Source: Fibrobacter sp. UBA1313
GTDB taxonomy: Bacteria > Fibrobacterota > Fibrobacteria > Fibrobacterales > Fibrobacteraceae
NCBI GenBank assembly: GCA_002307115.1
Contig: DBTP01000063.1
Location: 1-21,540 of the forward strand
Direction: 5' to 3'
DNA: 21,540 nucleotides
The notes beneath the pieces were generated by a model, which was given only the letters and a program-made list of their open reading frames with translations, ran no database searches and was not told the origin of the DNA. Every line of letters starts with the position of its first letter. The first letter of the stretch is position 1. Shown here in pieces: positions 6,901 to 14,949 of this stretch. Position numbers and translations under genes: made by a program.

Positions 6901-7939
6901 GGCGTTTTCCTTCACCCGAAGAACTCCATCCCAATTGAAAATATTGATAAAAACTATAGGGCGAAGAGGAATAGTAGTAGTCCATCTCTCCCATGGTAGA
7001 GCTATTGTTCTCAAAGTCAATGCGTTTCCATAGAGAGGTTCCATAACCCACAAAAATAATGGAATCCCCATTATCAAAAATGCCATTCCCTTGAGAATCA
7101 CTCCCATTGTGATCTCGTATCTCGATAGAAATTTCAAAAAGTTGGGCGGGAATGATCTCCGCCGAACTATGAAAGACATCGCTAAGCGTATCAGGAGACG
7201 CTCCGTAAAGTCTAATTTTATCCACAGCAATGCCATCTAATTCATTCTGACGGCCTTGTTCCTGCATTGCCGAGCGAATCGTCTTAAAACTGACCGCATA
7301 CATACCGTCTTCAGAGATTCCCCCATTGTCTCTATCGCCTACCAGCAAACGAGCAAGCCAAGTCATCTGAGAAAGATCCGTAGAAGACGCTTTACGCATC
7401 ACTCTCATGGCATTGTTCTGATTCGTTCCAAATCGTGCAGCAGCCTTCGGATTCAGAACAGAGGCAAGTATTCGCTTCCCTGGATTTTTACCCTGAGGAG
7501 ATCCAGAAAAATTTACTTGCAATTCAAAATTTTTGCGCAACACCCAACGAGAACCAGACTTTATAAGTAATGGGATTCGGATATCCACAACCCAAAGACC
7601 ATCCCTCAAAATTGGAGAAGAGATCATCGTACCCTTAGAAATTAAAGTGTCTTCGCTACACCAATCTATGGTAAGAATCTCAGTCTTTGTATCCTTCACA
7701 GAAACAGTAGGGCGCACATTCGAAGGCACGGCCACTCGATATTCACGATAAGGCAGATCGGAGTTTTCCACAAGGGACATTCTTTCAGGAATTAAGCGAA
7801 CACCCCCTTTGTCACAGAGATGAGTTGAAGTATCGCGCACTTCATCAGAATAGACAAAACGAATCTCACTGTCATCCAGCACGGAACCCGCCCAAAGAGC
7901 GGACACACCTAAAAAAATAAGAGCGAAGAGAAATTTCAC
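3905..7939 (-). CDS. porU: C25 (gingipain-family) peptidase, probable PorU-type type IX secretion sortase
   Basis: With the start I prefer, the protein has 1344 residues. That start, GTG at 7937-7939, gives a clean signal peptide (MKFLFALIFLGVSALWAGS). The frame stays open upstream with an ATG at 8018-8020, but that abuts the valS start and puts a charged leader before the signal sequence. The C25 domain covers roughly residues 610-990: catalytic His is in LYFGHGS (His860) and catalytic Cys in GSFSCSVG (Cys894). Near 1123 a DVTPPTIQI segment opens an Ig-like domain, and the last ~95 residues are FlgD-like (NAPNPMGRKGTTFYF, then IRIYNQNGR, WDGRDFYGRKLANGLYHY), ending in KLVISR. In Bacteroidota this architecture is that of PorU, the cell-surface protease that removes sorting domains from type IX substrates and attaches the cargo. 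C25 membership is firm; PorU identity is inference, since other C25 proteases share these parts. Confidence 0.8.
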   Translation of the reverse strand: MKFLFALIFLGVSALWAGSVLDDSEIRFVYSDEVRDTSTHLCDKGGVRLIPERMSLVENSDLPYREYRVAVPSNVRPTVSVKDTKTEILTIDWCSEDTLISKGTMISSPILRDGLWVVDIRIPLLIKSGSRWVLRKNFELQVNFSGSPQGKNPGKRILASVLNPKAAARFGTNQNNAMRVMRKASSTDLSQMTWLARLLVGDRDNGGISEDGMYAVSFKTIRSAMQEQGRQNELDGIAVDKIRLYGASPDTLSDVFHSSAEIIPAQLFEISIEIRDHNGSDSQGNGIFDNGDSIIFVGYGTSLWKRIDFENNSSTMGEMDYYYSSSPYSFYQYFQLGWSSSGEGKRLTMGTRPSGTAAEINWLRYLRVEKDVLLRDTYFDDSGSWDEFTGKEWFWFWNAPTDSTEIPASSLYSEKTSNLLGRVNGGREYVSFSYMPHRSTTSVNDLSSKSYEERMSNIKFSATVNGKIFTSYDRLIPGGNFQISNPGLKNSGNTYSLTMLPNNNYFDRFDGMSVAYQWTPSLSDSAEWLLPGRAARLIQIPVGTSSDLRVLKFKNFEPIGLLPVVNGVAVDSVDPAADYRYLLYRTEKWKSVASIEGIPNKVSGVLTDIARISSKTEYVIVAPEAFQVPAVELANFRSGGEAITKFNTTVVLAEDIYRVYNGGAMNPVAIRNYLAYVRSVCPDFRYVLLAGNGHFDYRGFHSGYKPNRLPPFEKEDAVSDDFFAALDSGEAIFYGTFDMDVGVGRLPISSVADFQAYNEKAIAHEKLGTMNNGEWRNTLLFTADDAWTGTSVDGIGHSKQQENLSRMLYNFAAADNYRFDMEKVFLLDYTADASGQKLDAATDLINQINQGALFTLYFGHGSPTAWAYEGLLKASYISDISNEGRYTILGSFSCSVGRFDEGDAISLSETFIQAKNKGAIVSIGATRETFSGGNERLAKSLLSYALFTDGNTIGNAFRYAKGITKTSYFSDRYVYERYVLLGEPVISLPRMSLGITLEQQVDTIQALENMKLSGRVSGMDNGKVRLNILEGSYEKNLSQAPSNDSDLSVLYDGNLIFSEDIDVKDGHFSTEFITPRKIAFGDTAAEIRLWAYGDAIAPIGRGLVSGITIAGTSSYADSLHDVTPPTIQIQSCLSPSSGTSFSDGEHVKLASPACLQIVLEDSTSLDFREEADEGITFELVGVEEPFHPWPFLEQGSRSATVRMTFAASKYPTGTYQFKVRAMDILGNESTKSVYVEITDALSTGLMDVFNAPNPMGRKGTTFYFKNLAVNRTSTVSIRIYNQNGRLVQRINNAKSGVTTWDGRDFYGRKLANGLYHYVVTSKVEADDTAKRQEFSKKQKLVISR

Positions 7940-7941
7940 AA

Positions 7942-7970
7942 TAGGCAAAATAGAAAAATAAGGATATAAA
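7942..7970 (+). promoter_or_regulatory. Possible valS promoter
   Basis: TAGGCA (7942-7947, four of six matches to -35) is followed after exactly 17 bases by TATAAA (7965-7970, five of six to -10). This would give a leader of about 45 bases before the valS ATG. The leader shows no Shine-Dalgarno. It sits in the ~80-base divergent gap shared with the C25 gene. Confidence 0.4.
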
Positions 7971-8021
7971 AGCTTTCTTTCTGAGCCATTCCCCACCCTA
8001 TTTTCTAACTTTGCAACCATT

Positions 8022-10775
8022 ATGGAAACGCGATATAATCCCCAAGAAGTTGAAGCCCATTGGCATGACCAGTGGAAACAAAATAATGATTTTGCCCCTA
8101 CGGGAAAAGGAAAGCCTTTTTCCATCGTCATTCCGCCCCCCAATGTCACTGGCGCCCTGCATTTGGGACACGCTCTGAATAACACCATTCAGGATATTCT
8201 TGTCCGATACCACCGGAAACTCGGCTGCGATACGCTCTGGATTCCTGGCACAGACCACGCCGGTATTGCCACACAAGCGGTTGTGGAAAAGCGTCTCTTA
8301 AAAGATGAACACAAAACGCGCCACGATATCGGTCGCGAGGCCTTAGTGGAACGCATCTGGAAATGGAAAGAGGAATACGAAGCCCGCATCACCAAACAGC
8401 TTAAAAGCCAGGGACTTAGCTGCGACTGGAATCGCCAACGCTTTACCCTAGATGCCATTTGCGCCCGTGCTGTGCGCCACGCATTTTTCAATCTGTTCAA
8501 AAAAGGACTCATCTACCGCGGCAAACGTCTCGTCAATTGGGACACTTATTTGCAGACTGCCGTTGCTGACGATGAAATCTACTACGAAACAGTGAAAGGC
8601 CATTTCTGGACCTTCCAATATCCTCTTTCGGATGGTTCTGGATTTATCCCGGTCTCCACAACACGCCCGGAAACCATTCTGGGAGATACCGCCCTCGCCG
8701 TTCACCCTGATGATGAGCGTTATAAGAAATACATCGGCAAAATGGTCCGCGTACCTTTCGTCAATCGCGATATCCCCGTTATCGCCGACGGCCTTCTCGT
8801 GGATCCAGAATTCGGAACGGGCTCCGTGAAAGTGACACCCGCACATGATCCCAACGACTATGCGACCGGACTTCGCCACAAACTGCCAATGATCAACATC
8901 ATGAATAATGATGGATCTCTCAACGAAAACGCTGGCAAATTTCAAGGTCTCAAGGGCGAGAAAGCCCGCGATGCCGTGGTGGCTGGCTTGGAAGAACTGG
9001 GTCTCCTTATCAAAGTGGAAGACCACGAAATGCAAGTGGGTCACAGCGACCGCTCCAAAACGACCATTGAACCTTACTTGAGCGATCAGTGGTTTGTCAA
9101 AATGGACAATCTTGCTGAAAATGCCATGGAAGCCGTGCGCTCCGGGGAAGTGAAATTCACTCCCGAACGCTATGCCCGCAATTATCTCGACTGGCTCGGT
9201 GAAAAAAGAGATTGGTGCATTAGTCGCCAACTTTGGTGGGGACATCAAATTCCCATCTGGTATTGCGCAACCTGTTCTGAAGAAGATCTTAAAAAGGCAT
9301 TTTCAGGCCGCGAAGACATCTATTTCTACCCCAGTCACAATGGTGGTTGGTTGGTTTGTTCAGAAGAAAAAGATCTCGGGAATGATGCCGTTCCCGGTCA
9401 TGAACTCGTGCGCGAGCCCGATGTGCTCGATACTTGGTTCTCCAGTGCTCTTTGGCCCCATAGTACCATGGGCTGGCCTGCAAAAACACCGGAACTTGCC
9501 AAATACTACCCCACGTCTATTTTGGTCACCAGCCGCGACATTATTACCCTCTGGGTCGCCCGCATGGTGATTTTCAGCCAGGAAAACATGGGAACGGTGC
9601 CTTTCCACCAAGTATATATCCATCCGAAAATCATGGATGGTCAGGGACGCACCATGAGCAAGTCCCTCGGCAACGGCGTGGATCCCTTGGACATCATTGA
9701 AAAGTACGGCACCGATGCGCTTCGCTTTGTAATGGCGAGCCTCTGCTCGGAAAATCAGGACGTTCGCCTCCCCGTAAAAGCCGAAAAGCAGCCCGATGGA
9801 CGCACGATCAACACTTCTGAAAAATTTGAAATCGGTCGCAACTTCTGCAATAAGCTCTGGAATGCGAGTCGCTTCCTTTATCCGCATTTGGAACAAGCGG
9901 GAGCCCTCAAGGGAACGTCCCTCGCGATCTTCAAGAGCTTACTCGCCCTTGAAGATCGCTGGATTTTAAGCCGTCTCAACAGCACCATCAAAGATGCCAC
10001 AAAGATGCTTGAAGAATACCGATTTGCAGAACTCACCCAATTCCTTTACCGCTTTGTCTGGGACGATGTCTGCAGTTCCTATCTGGAAATCAAAAAGGCG
10101 GTCATCAACCGCGAAACGCTCGATGCCGAAAAGAAAAATGCCATGGCAATTCTTGCTCATGTGCTTCACGGAGTTATCGATCTGTTACACCCTGTAATGC
10201 CCTTCATCACGGAAGAGCTCAACGCCACACTCTTCCCCGGAAGTGAACGCGTCATCAATAGTCTCTGGCCTACTGCGGATCTCTCTCTGATCAATGCGGA
10301 CATCGAAGACGCCTTTGACCGAGCCTTTGCCATTGTCGAAAGCGTTCGTGGTGTTCGTGGCCGTTATGGCGTTTCCCCGGCTCAGAAACTCTCCGCCGTT
10401 CTCTCTGTGGACAACGAGACGACAGAGAAATCAGTGCAGGAATGCGTGCGCATTATCACGGAATTGGGGAGCCTCAGTACCCTTACTATTGGCGTAAAAG
10501 CGAAGAAACTCAAATTCAGTGCGAGTGCAGTGATTCCGAATGGAGAATTATTTATTCCTCTGGAAGGGATATTAGATCCAGCCACAGAAATAGAGCGCCT
10601 CCACAAAGAAATCGAAAAAGCAGAAGGGTTCGTTCTTAGTCTCCAAAAGAAACTTTCGAATGAGGCTTTCGTTTCTAAAGCACCACAAACAGTGCTTGAC
10701 CTAGAAAAACAAAAACTTGCTACGCAAAATGATATTATTGAAAAGTGTCAAAAAGCACTCATAGAACTAGAGTAA
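8022..10775 (+). CDS. valS: Valyl-tRNA synthetase
   Basis: A 917-residue class Ia aminoacyl-tRNA synthetase that charges tRNA-Val in the cytoplasm. The HIGH signature appears as HLGH at residues 47-50 within PPPNVTGALHLGH, and the KMSKS loop as TMSKS at 544-548. The CP1 editing domain, which hydrolyses Thr-tRNA-Val, is marked by TTRPETILGDTA near residue 213, and DQWFVKM is a further ValRS signature. The anticodon-binding helical domain follows, and the last ~65 residues form the charged coiled coil (ERLHKEIEKAE onward) typical of ValRS. Length is normal for bacteria. No Shine-Dalgarno precedes the ATG. The gene is divergent from the C25 peptidase and has its own terminator, so it is probably monocistronic. 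Confidence 0.98.
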   Translation: METRYNPQEVEAHWHDQWKQNNDFAPTGKGKPFSIVIPPPNVTGALHLGHALNNTIQDILVRYHRKLGCDTLWIPGTDHAGIATQAVVEKRLLKDEHKTRHDIGREALVERIWKWKEEYEARITKQLKSQGLSCDWNRQRFTLDAICARAVRHAFFNLFKKGLIYRGKRLVNWDTYLQTAVADDEIYYETVKGHFWTFQYPLSDGSGFIPVSTTRPETILGDTALAVHPDDERYKKYIGKMVRVPFVNRDIPVIADGLLVDPEFGTGSVKVTPAHDPNDYATGLRHKLPMINIMNNDGSLNENAGKFQGLKGEKARDAVVAGLEELGLLIKVEDHEMQVGHSDRSKTTIEPYLSDQWFVKMDNLAENAMEAVRSGEVKFTPERYARNYLDWLGEKRDWCISRQLWWGHQIPIWYCATCSEEDLKKAFSGREDIYFYPSHNGGWLVCSEEKDLGNDAVPGHELVREPDVLDTWFSSALWPHSTMGWPAKTPELAKYYPTSILVTSRDIITLWVARMVIFSQENMGTVPFHQVYIHPKIMDGQGRTMSKSLGNGVDPLDIIEKYGTDALRFVMASLCSENQDVRLPVKAEKQPDGRTINTSEKFEIGRNFCNKLWNASRFLYPHLEQAGALKGTSLAIFKSLLALEDRWILSRLNSTIKDATKMLEEYRFAELTQFLYRFVWDDVCSSYLEIKKAVINRETLDAEKKNAMAILAHVLHGVIDLLHPVMPFITEELNATLFPGSERVINSLWPTADLSLINADIEDAFDRAFAIVESVRGVRGRYGVSPAQKLSAVLSVDNETTEKSVQECVRIITELGSLSTLTIGVKAKKLKFSASAVIPNGELFIPLEGILDPATEIERLHKEIEKAEGFVLSLQKKLSNEAFVSKAPQTVLDLEKQKLATQNDIIEKCQKALIELE

Positions 10776-10795
10776 CGTCGTTCAATATTTAATTT

Positions 10796-10829
10796 AATGG
10801 CCATTTATCCAAGTAAATGGCCATTTTTT
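10796..10829 (+). terminator. Intrinsic terminator of valS
   Basis: AATGGCCATTTA (10796-10807) and TAAATGGCCATT (10814-10825) are a perfect 12-bp stem with a 6-base loop, followed by T to 10829. It begins about 20 bases after the valS stop codon. Confidence 0.9.
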
Positions 10830-10848
10830 GTGCAAATAATCATACTTT

Positions 10849-10958
10849 GGACTCCTCTAAACATTGATTTGTAGCCACAAAATGGAGCGAAAACAAGCGT
10901 CAGAACAAAGCGACGTGTCAGCGCTCATTTTGCGGAAAAAGCACTTTTAGAGACCTCC
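10849..10958. repeat. Small structured intergenic element with the same ends as 2553-3038
   Basis: The ends are GGACTCCTCTAAA (10849-10861) and TTTAGAGACCTCC (10946-10958); both carry the CTCTAAA motif found at the ends of the larger element. Inside, CCACAAAATGGAGCG (10875-10889) pairs with CGCTCATTTTGCGG (10922-10935) with one bulge and one mismatch, enclosing CGTC-AGAACAAAGC-GACG (10898-10915). That inner loop resembles the GAACAAAG loops at 722-732 and 780-790. TTT flanks both ends, perhaps a short duplication. It lies between the valS terminator and the next gene. The remainder of the 10776-11073 gap holds only AT-rich sequence that could include the promoter of the next gene. Confidence 0.5.
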
Positions 10959-11073
10959 TTTATTTAAAATCGACTTAAAAAAGCATATATTAAAGAAGTT
11001 CGTCAATTACTATATGACTTTCAGTTTGGGGAGACATACTTAAAATATTTTGTGCTTTGGAGAAAAGGTCGGT

Positions 11074-13944
11074 ATGCAGAAAACGATTTTTATGTTCCAA
11101 TATTGGACTTTATTTTTAATCGCCTGTTTTATTCCATTTCAGATCCATGCATCCGAAGTCCGACACATTCGTGTAGGCTATGTCGTATTTGAAAGCTACC
11201 AAGAGCTAGCCCCCGATGGAAGTCGTAGTGGCTATGGCTACGAATATCTGGAACATATCGCCGATTACACGGGTTGGCAATATGAATATATCACCTGTAC
11301 TTGGAATCAATGCCTACAGATGCTAGAAGAAGGAGATATTGAGCTCTTAACATACGTTAACAAAAATGAAAATCGTTCCCATCTCTTTAATTTTCCCAAA
11401 AGACCTATGGGAGAGTGTTATGGAACTCTTTCCATCAAAAAAAATAATAATGACTACCATCTTAATGAGATAGAAAAGTTTCACAACCTTCGAGTCGGTA
11501 TGAACGAAGGAAATATATTCAACGAATATTTTGCGGAATACTGCAAAAAGCATCATATTGTTATTGCTTCCACCACTATGTATCCCGACAAAATGATTGC
11601 AAAAAAAGCGCTTCAAAACGGAGATGTTGATGCAATTGTCACCTCCTCTATGACTGGTGCGAGCGGAGAAAAAGCAATCGCTCAATTTGCATTAAATCCC
11701 TATTACATTGCAGTGACCAAAAAAGATACAACGCTCTTAGAAGAATTAAATCAAACCCTAGAATTCATTTTTATCAACGATCCCCAATTTGAAGCTCGCC
11801 TTTACGAGACCTATTTCAATTCAAGAGAAAACAACGCACTCTCTCTCACCCTAGAAGAAGTGAATTTTCTAAAAAATAAAAAGATACTCCGTGCCGCAGT
11901 GCCGCATAATTTTATCCCTATTTCCTATTTTGAAAATGGTAAATATAAGGGTTTCATTGCTGACATCATGGACAAAATTTCTAAGGATTTGGATATAAAA
12001 TTTGAATACATCCCCACAAGTAGCTATCAAGAGGCTCTTCGTAGGGTCCGGGAAAACAAAGCGGACATCATATGCAACTTCTACTACAACTATCAGGAGG
12101 CAGAAAAGAATAACATTAAAATGTCCATTCCTTACATGAACCTCATGTATATCGCCGTTACACAAAAAAATCAAGCAGAGCCAAAAAATGCATCGGTGGC
12201 AATAATCGAAGGAGATCCTTACATCGAAAAAGCACTGGCCAGACGCTATTCTAAAAATCAGATTGTAACTTACAAATCGTTGGATGATTGTTTAATGGCA
12301 ATCAAATCAGGAACCCAAGATGTTGCTTATATCAAAAGTTTTATTGCAGAAATGAAACTCCGAGAAATTGATTATCGCAATTTACAGGCGCACCTCACTT
12401 CCGAATTCAGCTACAAAATTGCCATCGGTGTCAATAAAGCGTATGCACCTCTTCTTCCTTCACTTTTGAACAAAGAGATTCAGCATCTTGGAAATCAATA
12501 TATAACTCAAGTGATTACAGAAAAAACGTTATTCCAGAAGCATAAACAATCCTTCTTTTTTTGGATATACGGCAATCCACTGCAAGCCCTCCTTATTGTT
12601 ATGGTTTTTTTAGGGGCAGTTATTCTTATTCTCATTCGCTTGAATAGTCAGAGGAAAGGTTACTCTGCACATTTTTACAAGTTGGCTTACAGCGATGCTA
12701 TCACCCCTGTTCACAACGGAAACTGGCTTCAAGAAGAAGGTCAACGCCGGATACTAAAAAAACAAAGCCAATATTCCATTATTTCTATAGATATCAGTAA
12801 ATTCAATATTCTCAATGATTACTATAGCCGAGAAATCGGAGATAAAGTACTTCTATTTATTGCCAACATTCTTTTGCGCCACGAAGGAGAAAAAGGCATT
12901 GTAGCCCGCATTGAAGCGGATCATTTTCTCATGCTCCTCGCGACTCAAAATCAAGAGTTTATTAGTAAAGAATTAAACTTAATTTCTATGGAAAGCAGTA
13001 ATTTTGTGAATGAAGATATTTCTATTCACGTCAAGCTTAATTTCGGCATTTGTTCCATTCAAGAAGATGATTTATTCATTACCAAATCGATTGATTATGC
13101 AGAAATGGCACGACGTATGGGGAAAAATGAATCTAGGAGCATTACCTTTTTTGATACCAATATCAAAGATATTCTCCTTCAGGAAAGAGCGATTGAAGAC
13201 AGTATGGAACAATCACTTGCCAATAGGGAGTTCGTCGTTTATTATCAACCTCAATATAATATGGCCACCGAACAAGTAATGGGAGCTGAAGGACTTATTC
13301 GTTGGGTACATCCCAAACTCGGATTTATGAACCCTGGTGAATTTATTCCACTTTTTGAAAGAAATGGATTCGTTACTGAAATTGATTTCTTTGTATTAGA
13401 AGAAACCTGTAAAATGCTTCAAAGAAGACTCAATACCAAAGAATTTGTAGTCCCCATCTCAGTCAACCAATCACGCATTCATTTGAACGACATTCATTAT
13501 CAGGATCGCCTTGAATCAATCATTTCAAAATACGACATTCCTAAAAACCTTTTGAAACTCGAAATAACAGAAACTTCTTTAATCTTGGATAGCAATCTTA
13601 TAGACGTAATTCGCCAATTGAAAACTCATGGGTTCATTATTTCTATGGATGATTTTGGTTCTGGATATTCCTCTTTGACACTTCTTAACTCTGTTCAATT
13701 TGATGTTGTAAAAATTGACAAAGGTCTTTTAGACGGCATGGCATCAGAGAGGACCCGCAACATGCTTAAACACTTGATGGGTATGGCGAAGGACTTAAGT
13801 ACACAAGTGATTTGCGAAGGAGTAGAAACAAAAGCGGAAGCGGACTTTATTCAAAGTATTGGATGTCAGTATGCCCAAGGGTTTCTTTATGCGAAACCCA
13901 TGCCACTAAAGGATTTTGAAGCCATTTTAAATTCACAGGTTTAA
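11074..13944 (+). CDS. Membrane sensor with two solute-binding domains, degenerate GGDEF and EAL phosphodiesterase
   Basis: A 956-residue protein from the ATG at 11074; an in-frame TTG at 11050 is less likely because the signal peptide starts at this ATG and AAGG lies just upstream. Residues 1-27 are a signal sequence ending in IHA. Two SBP_bac_3-like periplasmic domains follow (about 30-250 and 270-480), then a transmembrane helix (about 502-522), a GGDEF-like domain (about 535-695) and an EAL domain (about 710-950). The GGDEF signature reads EADHF (614-618), so diguanylate cyclase activity is unlikely. The EAL signature reads EGL (Glu739), but the other metal and catalytic residues are kept: Asn798 in VNQS, Glu830 in LEIT, Asp859-Asp860 in DDFGSGYSS, Lys880, Glu915 in CEGVE and Gln935. 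It probably degrades cyclic di-GMP in response to a periplasmic ligand such as an amino acid or other small solute. It stands alone. Confidence 0.9.
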   Translation: MQKTIFMFQYWTLFLIACFIPFQIHASEVRHIRVGYVVFESYQELAPDGSRSGYGYEYLEHIADYTGWQYEYITCTWNQCLQMLEEGDIELLTYVNKNENRSHLFNFPKRPMGECYGTLSIKKNNNDYHLNEIEKFHNLRVGMNEGNIFNEYFAEYCKKHHIVIASTTMYPDKMIAKKALQNGDVDAIVTSSMTGASGEKAIAQFALNPYYIAVTKKDTTLLEELNQTLEFIFINDPQFEARLYETYFNSRENNALSLTLEEVNFLKNKKILRAAVPHNFIPISYFENGKYKGFIADIMDKISKDLDIKFEYIPTSSYQEALRRVRENKADIICNFYYNYQEAEKNNIKMSIPYMNLMYIAVTQKNQAEPKNASVAIIEGDPYIEKALARRYSKNQIVTYKSLDDCLMAIKSGTQDVAYIKSFIAEMKLREIDYRNLQAHLTSEFSYKIAIGVNKAYAPLLPSLLNKEIQHLGNQYITQVITEKTLFQKHKQSFFFWIYGNPLQALLIVMVFLGAVILILIRLNSQRKGYSAHFYKLAYSDAITPVHNGNWLQEEGQRRILKKQSQYSIISIDISKFNILNDYYSREIGDKVLLFIANILLRHEGEKGIVARIEADHFLMLLATQNQEFISKELNLISMESSNFVNEDISIHVKLNFGICSIQEDDLFITKSIDYAEMARRMGKNESRSITFFDTNIKDILLQERAIEDSMEQSLANREFVVYYQPQYNMATEQVMGAEGLIRWVHPKLGFMNPGEFIPLFERNGFVTEIDFFVLEETCKMLQRRLNTKEFVVPISVNQSRIHLNDIHYQDRLESIISKYDIPKNLLKLEITETSLILDSNLIDVIRQLKTHGFIISMDDFGSGYSSLTLLNSVQFDVVKIDKGLLDGMASERTRNMLKHLMGMAKDLSTQVICEGVETKAEADFIQSIGCQYAQGFLYAKPMPLKDFEAILNSQV

Positions 13945-14034
13945 AAGCAAACTTTATTTTTATTCGCTCCTATGGATTTTAAAAGCAAAAAAATATAACT
14001 TGGAGTGGTCCCCAACAACACAAGAAGGTTTCTT

Positions 14035-14934
14035 ATGCGCGTCTTTCTCACGGGTGGTACTGGATTTATCGGACATTATGTCGCAAAAAATCTTTTAGAA
14101 TGTGGTCATGAAGTCAACATTCTAACACGCCATCCAGATAAGATTCCTTCGCTCAAGAAACATCCCGGTGTGAATTTAGTTTGTGGATCCATTCACGATG
14201 TAGTGGCGATGCGACACGGCCTAGAGGGCTGTGATGCTTGCATTCATATTGCCCTTGGCTGGGGAGAAACTCCTTTAGCCATGCTCGAAAACGATACCCG
14301 CGCCACCGCTCTTCTTTTAGAATTAGCATCCATAAACGGGTGCAAAAAATTTATTTATACCTCTAGCACTGCGGCTATGGGGAAAATGCGTCCCTCGATG
14401 ACAGAAAATACAGTACTGATGCCCATTGATCTTTATGGTGCCACCAAAGCTGCTGGAGAAGCCTACGTATTAGGCTTTACGTCTACCTCCATGACACGGA
14501 ATATCGTTCGCCCCGGTTACACTTTTGGCAATCCCGCATGGCCTGACGGATGTAGTCAACCCGATAAACGATTTACTGAAATGGCCCGTGCGATACTCAC
14601 CGATCAAGATATCAATATCATTAAAAATGATGGAACGCAATTTATTCATGCTTCCCAACAGGCAAAGTTATTTGCAAGTGTTCTCGACTCTCATTTTAAT
14701 GAAGAAGTTTTCTTGAGTCTTGGATCCTCTTGGATCGGCTGGAAAGAGATTGCGGAACGCATGATTACCAAGCATCCGCAAAGTAAGTCCAAAATCATTG
14801 AAAAAGATCTAGGATGGGCCGAGAAACCGATGTTATATTCCGTTGCCAAAATTGCGACCTCCTTTGGATTGGCCTTAGATGGCCGAGAATTTCTTGATGA
14901 CCACATTCAGTGGCAGATGAACCAAATAAAATAA
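14035..14934 (+). CDS. NAD-dependent epimerase/dehydratase (extended SDR)
   Basis: A 299-residue extended short-chain dehydrogenase/reductase. The N-terminal Rossmann motif is TGGTGFIG (6-13), and the catalytic triad is Ser/Thr in YTSSTAA (109-114) with Tyr134 and Lys138 in YGATK. The ATG at 14035 is preferred over a GTG at 14005 because it has GAAGG seven bases upstream and starts directly at the first beta strand. The substrate cannot be told from sequence; dihydroflavonol-reductase-like and UDP-sugar epimerase branches both look like this. It lies 15 bases before gmd and begins the run of four sugar genes, so a nucleotide-sugar substrate is likely but unproven. Confidence 0.82.
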   Translation: MRVFLTGGTGFIGHYVAKNLLECGHEVNILTRHPDKIPSLKKHPGVNLVCGSIHDVVAMRHGLEGCDACIHIALGWGETPLAMLENDTRATALLLELASINGCKKFIYTSSTAAMGKMRPSMTENTVLMPIDLYGATKAAGEAYVLGFTSTSMTRNIVRPGYTFGNPAWPDGCSQPDKRFTEMARAILTDQDINIIKNDGTQFIHASQQAKLFASVLDSHFNEEVFLSLGSSWIGWKEIAERMITKHPQSKSKIIEKDLGWAEKPMLYSVAKIATSFGLALDGREFLDDHIQWQMNQIK

Positions 14935-14949
14935 GCTATTTTTGTCTAC

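Noticed and set aside
7940..8188. N-terminal extension of the C25 frame into valS
   Set aside because: The extra residues are antisense to the conserved HLGH region of valS and would bury the signal peptide.
8448..9248. 266-residue open frame antisense to valS
   Set aside because: It lies wholly opposite a well-conserved synthetase, has no start signal and reads as His/Phe-rich mirror translation of valS codons.
13940..13989. Direct repeat TTTAAAAGCAAA around the end of the EAL gene
   Set aside because: Only 12 AT-rich bases, one copy spanning the stop codon; easily chance.
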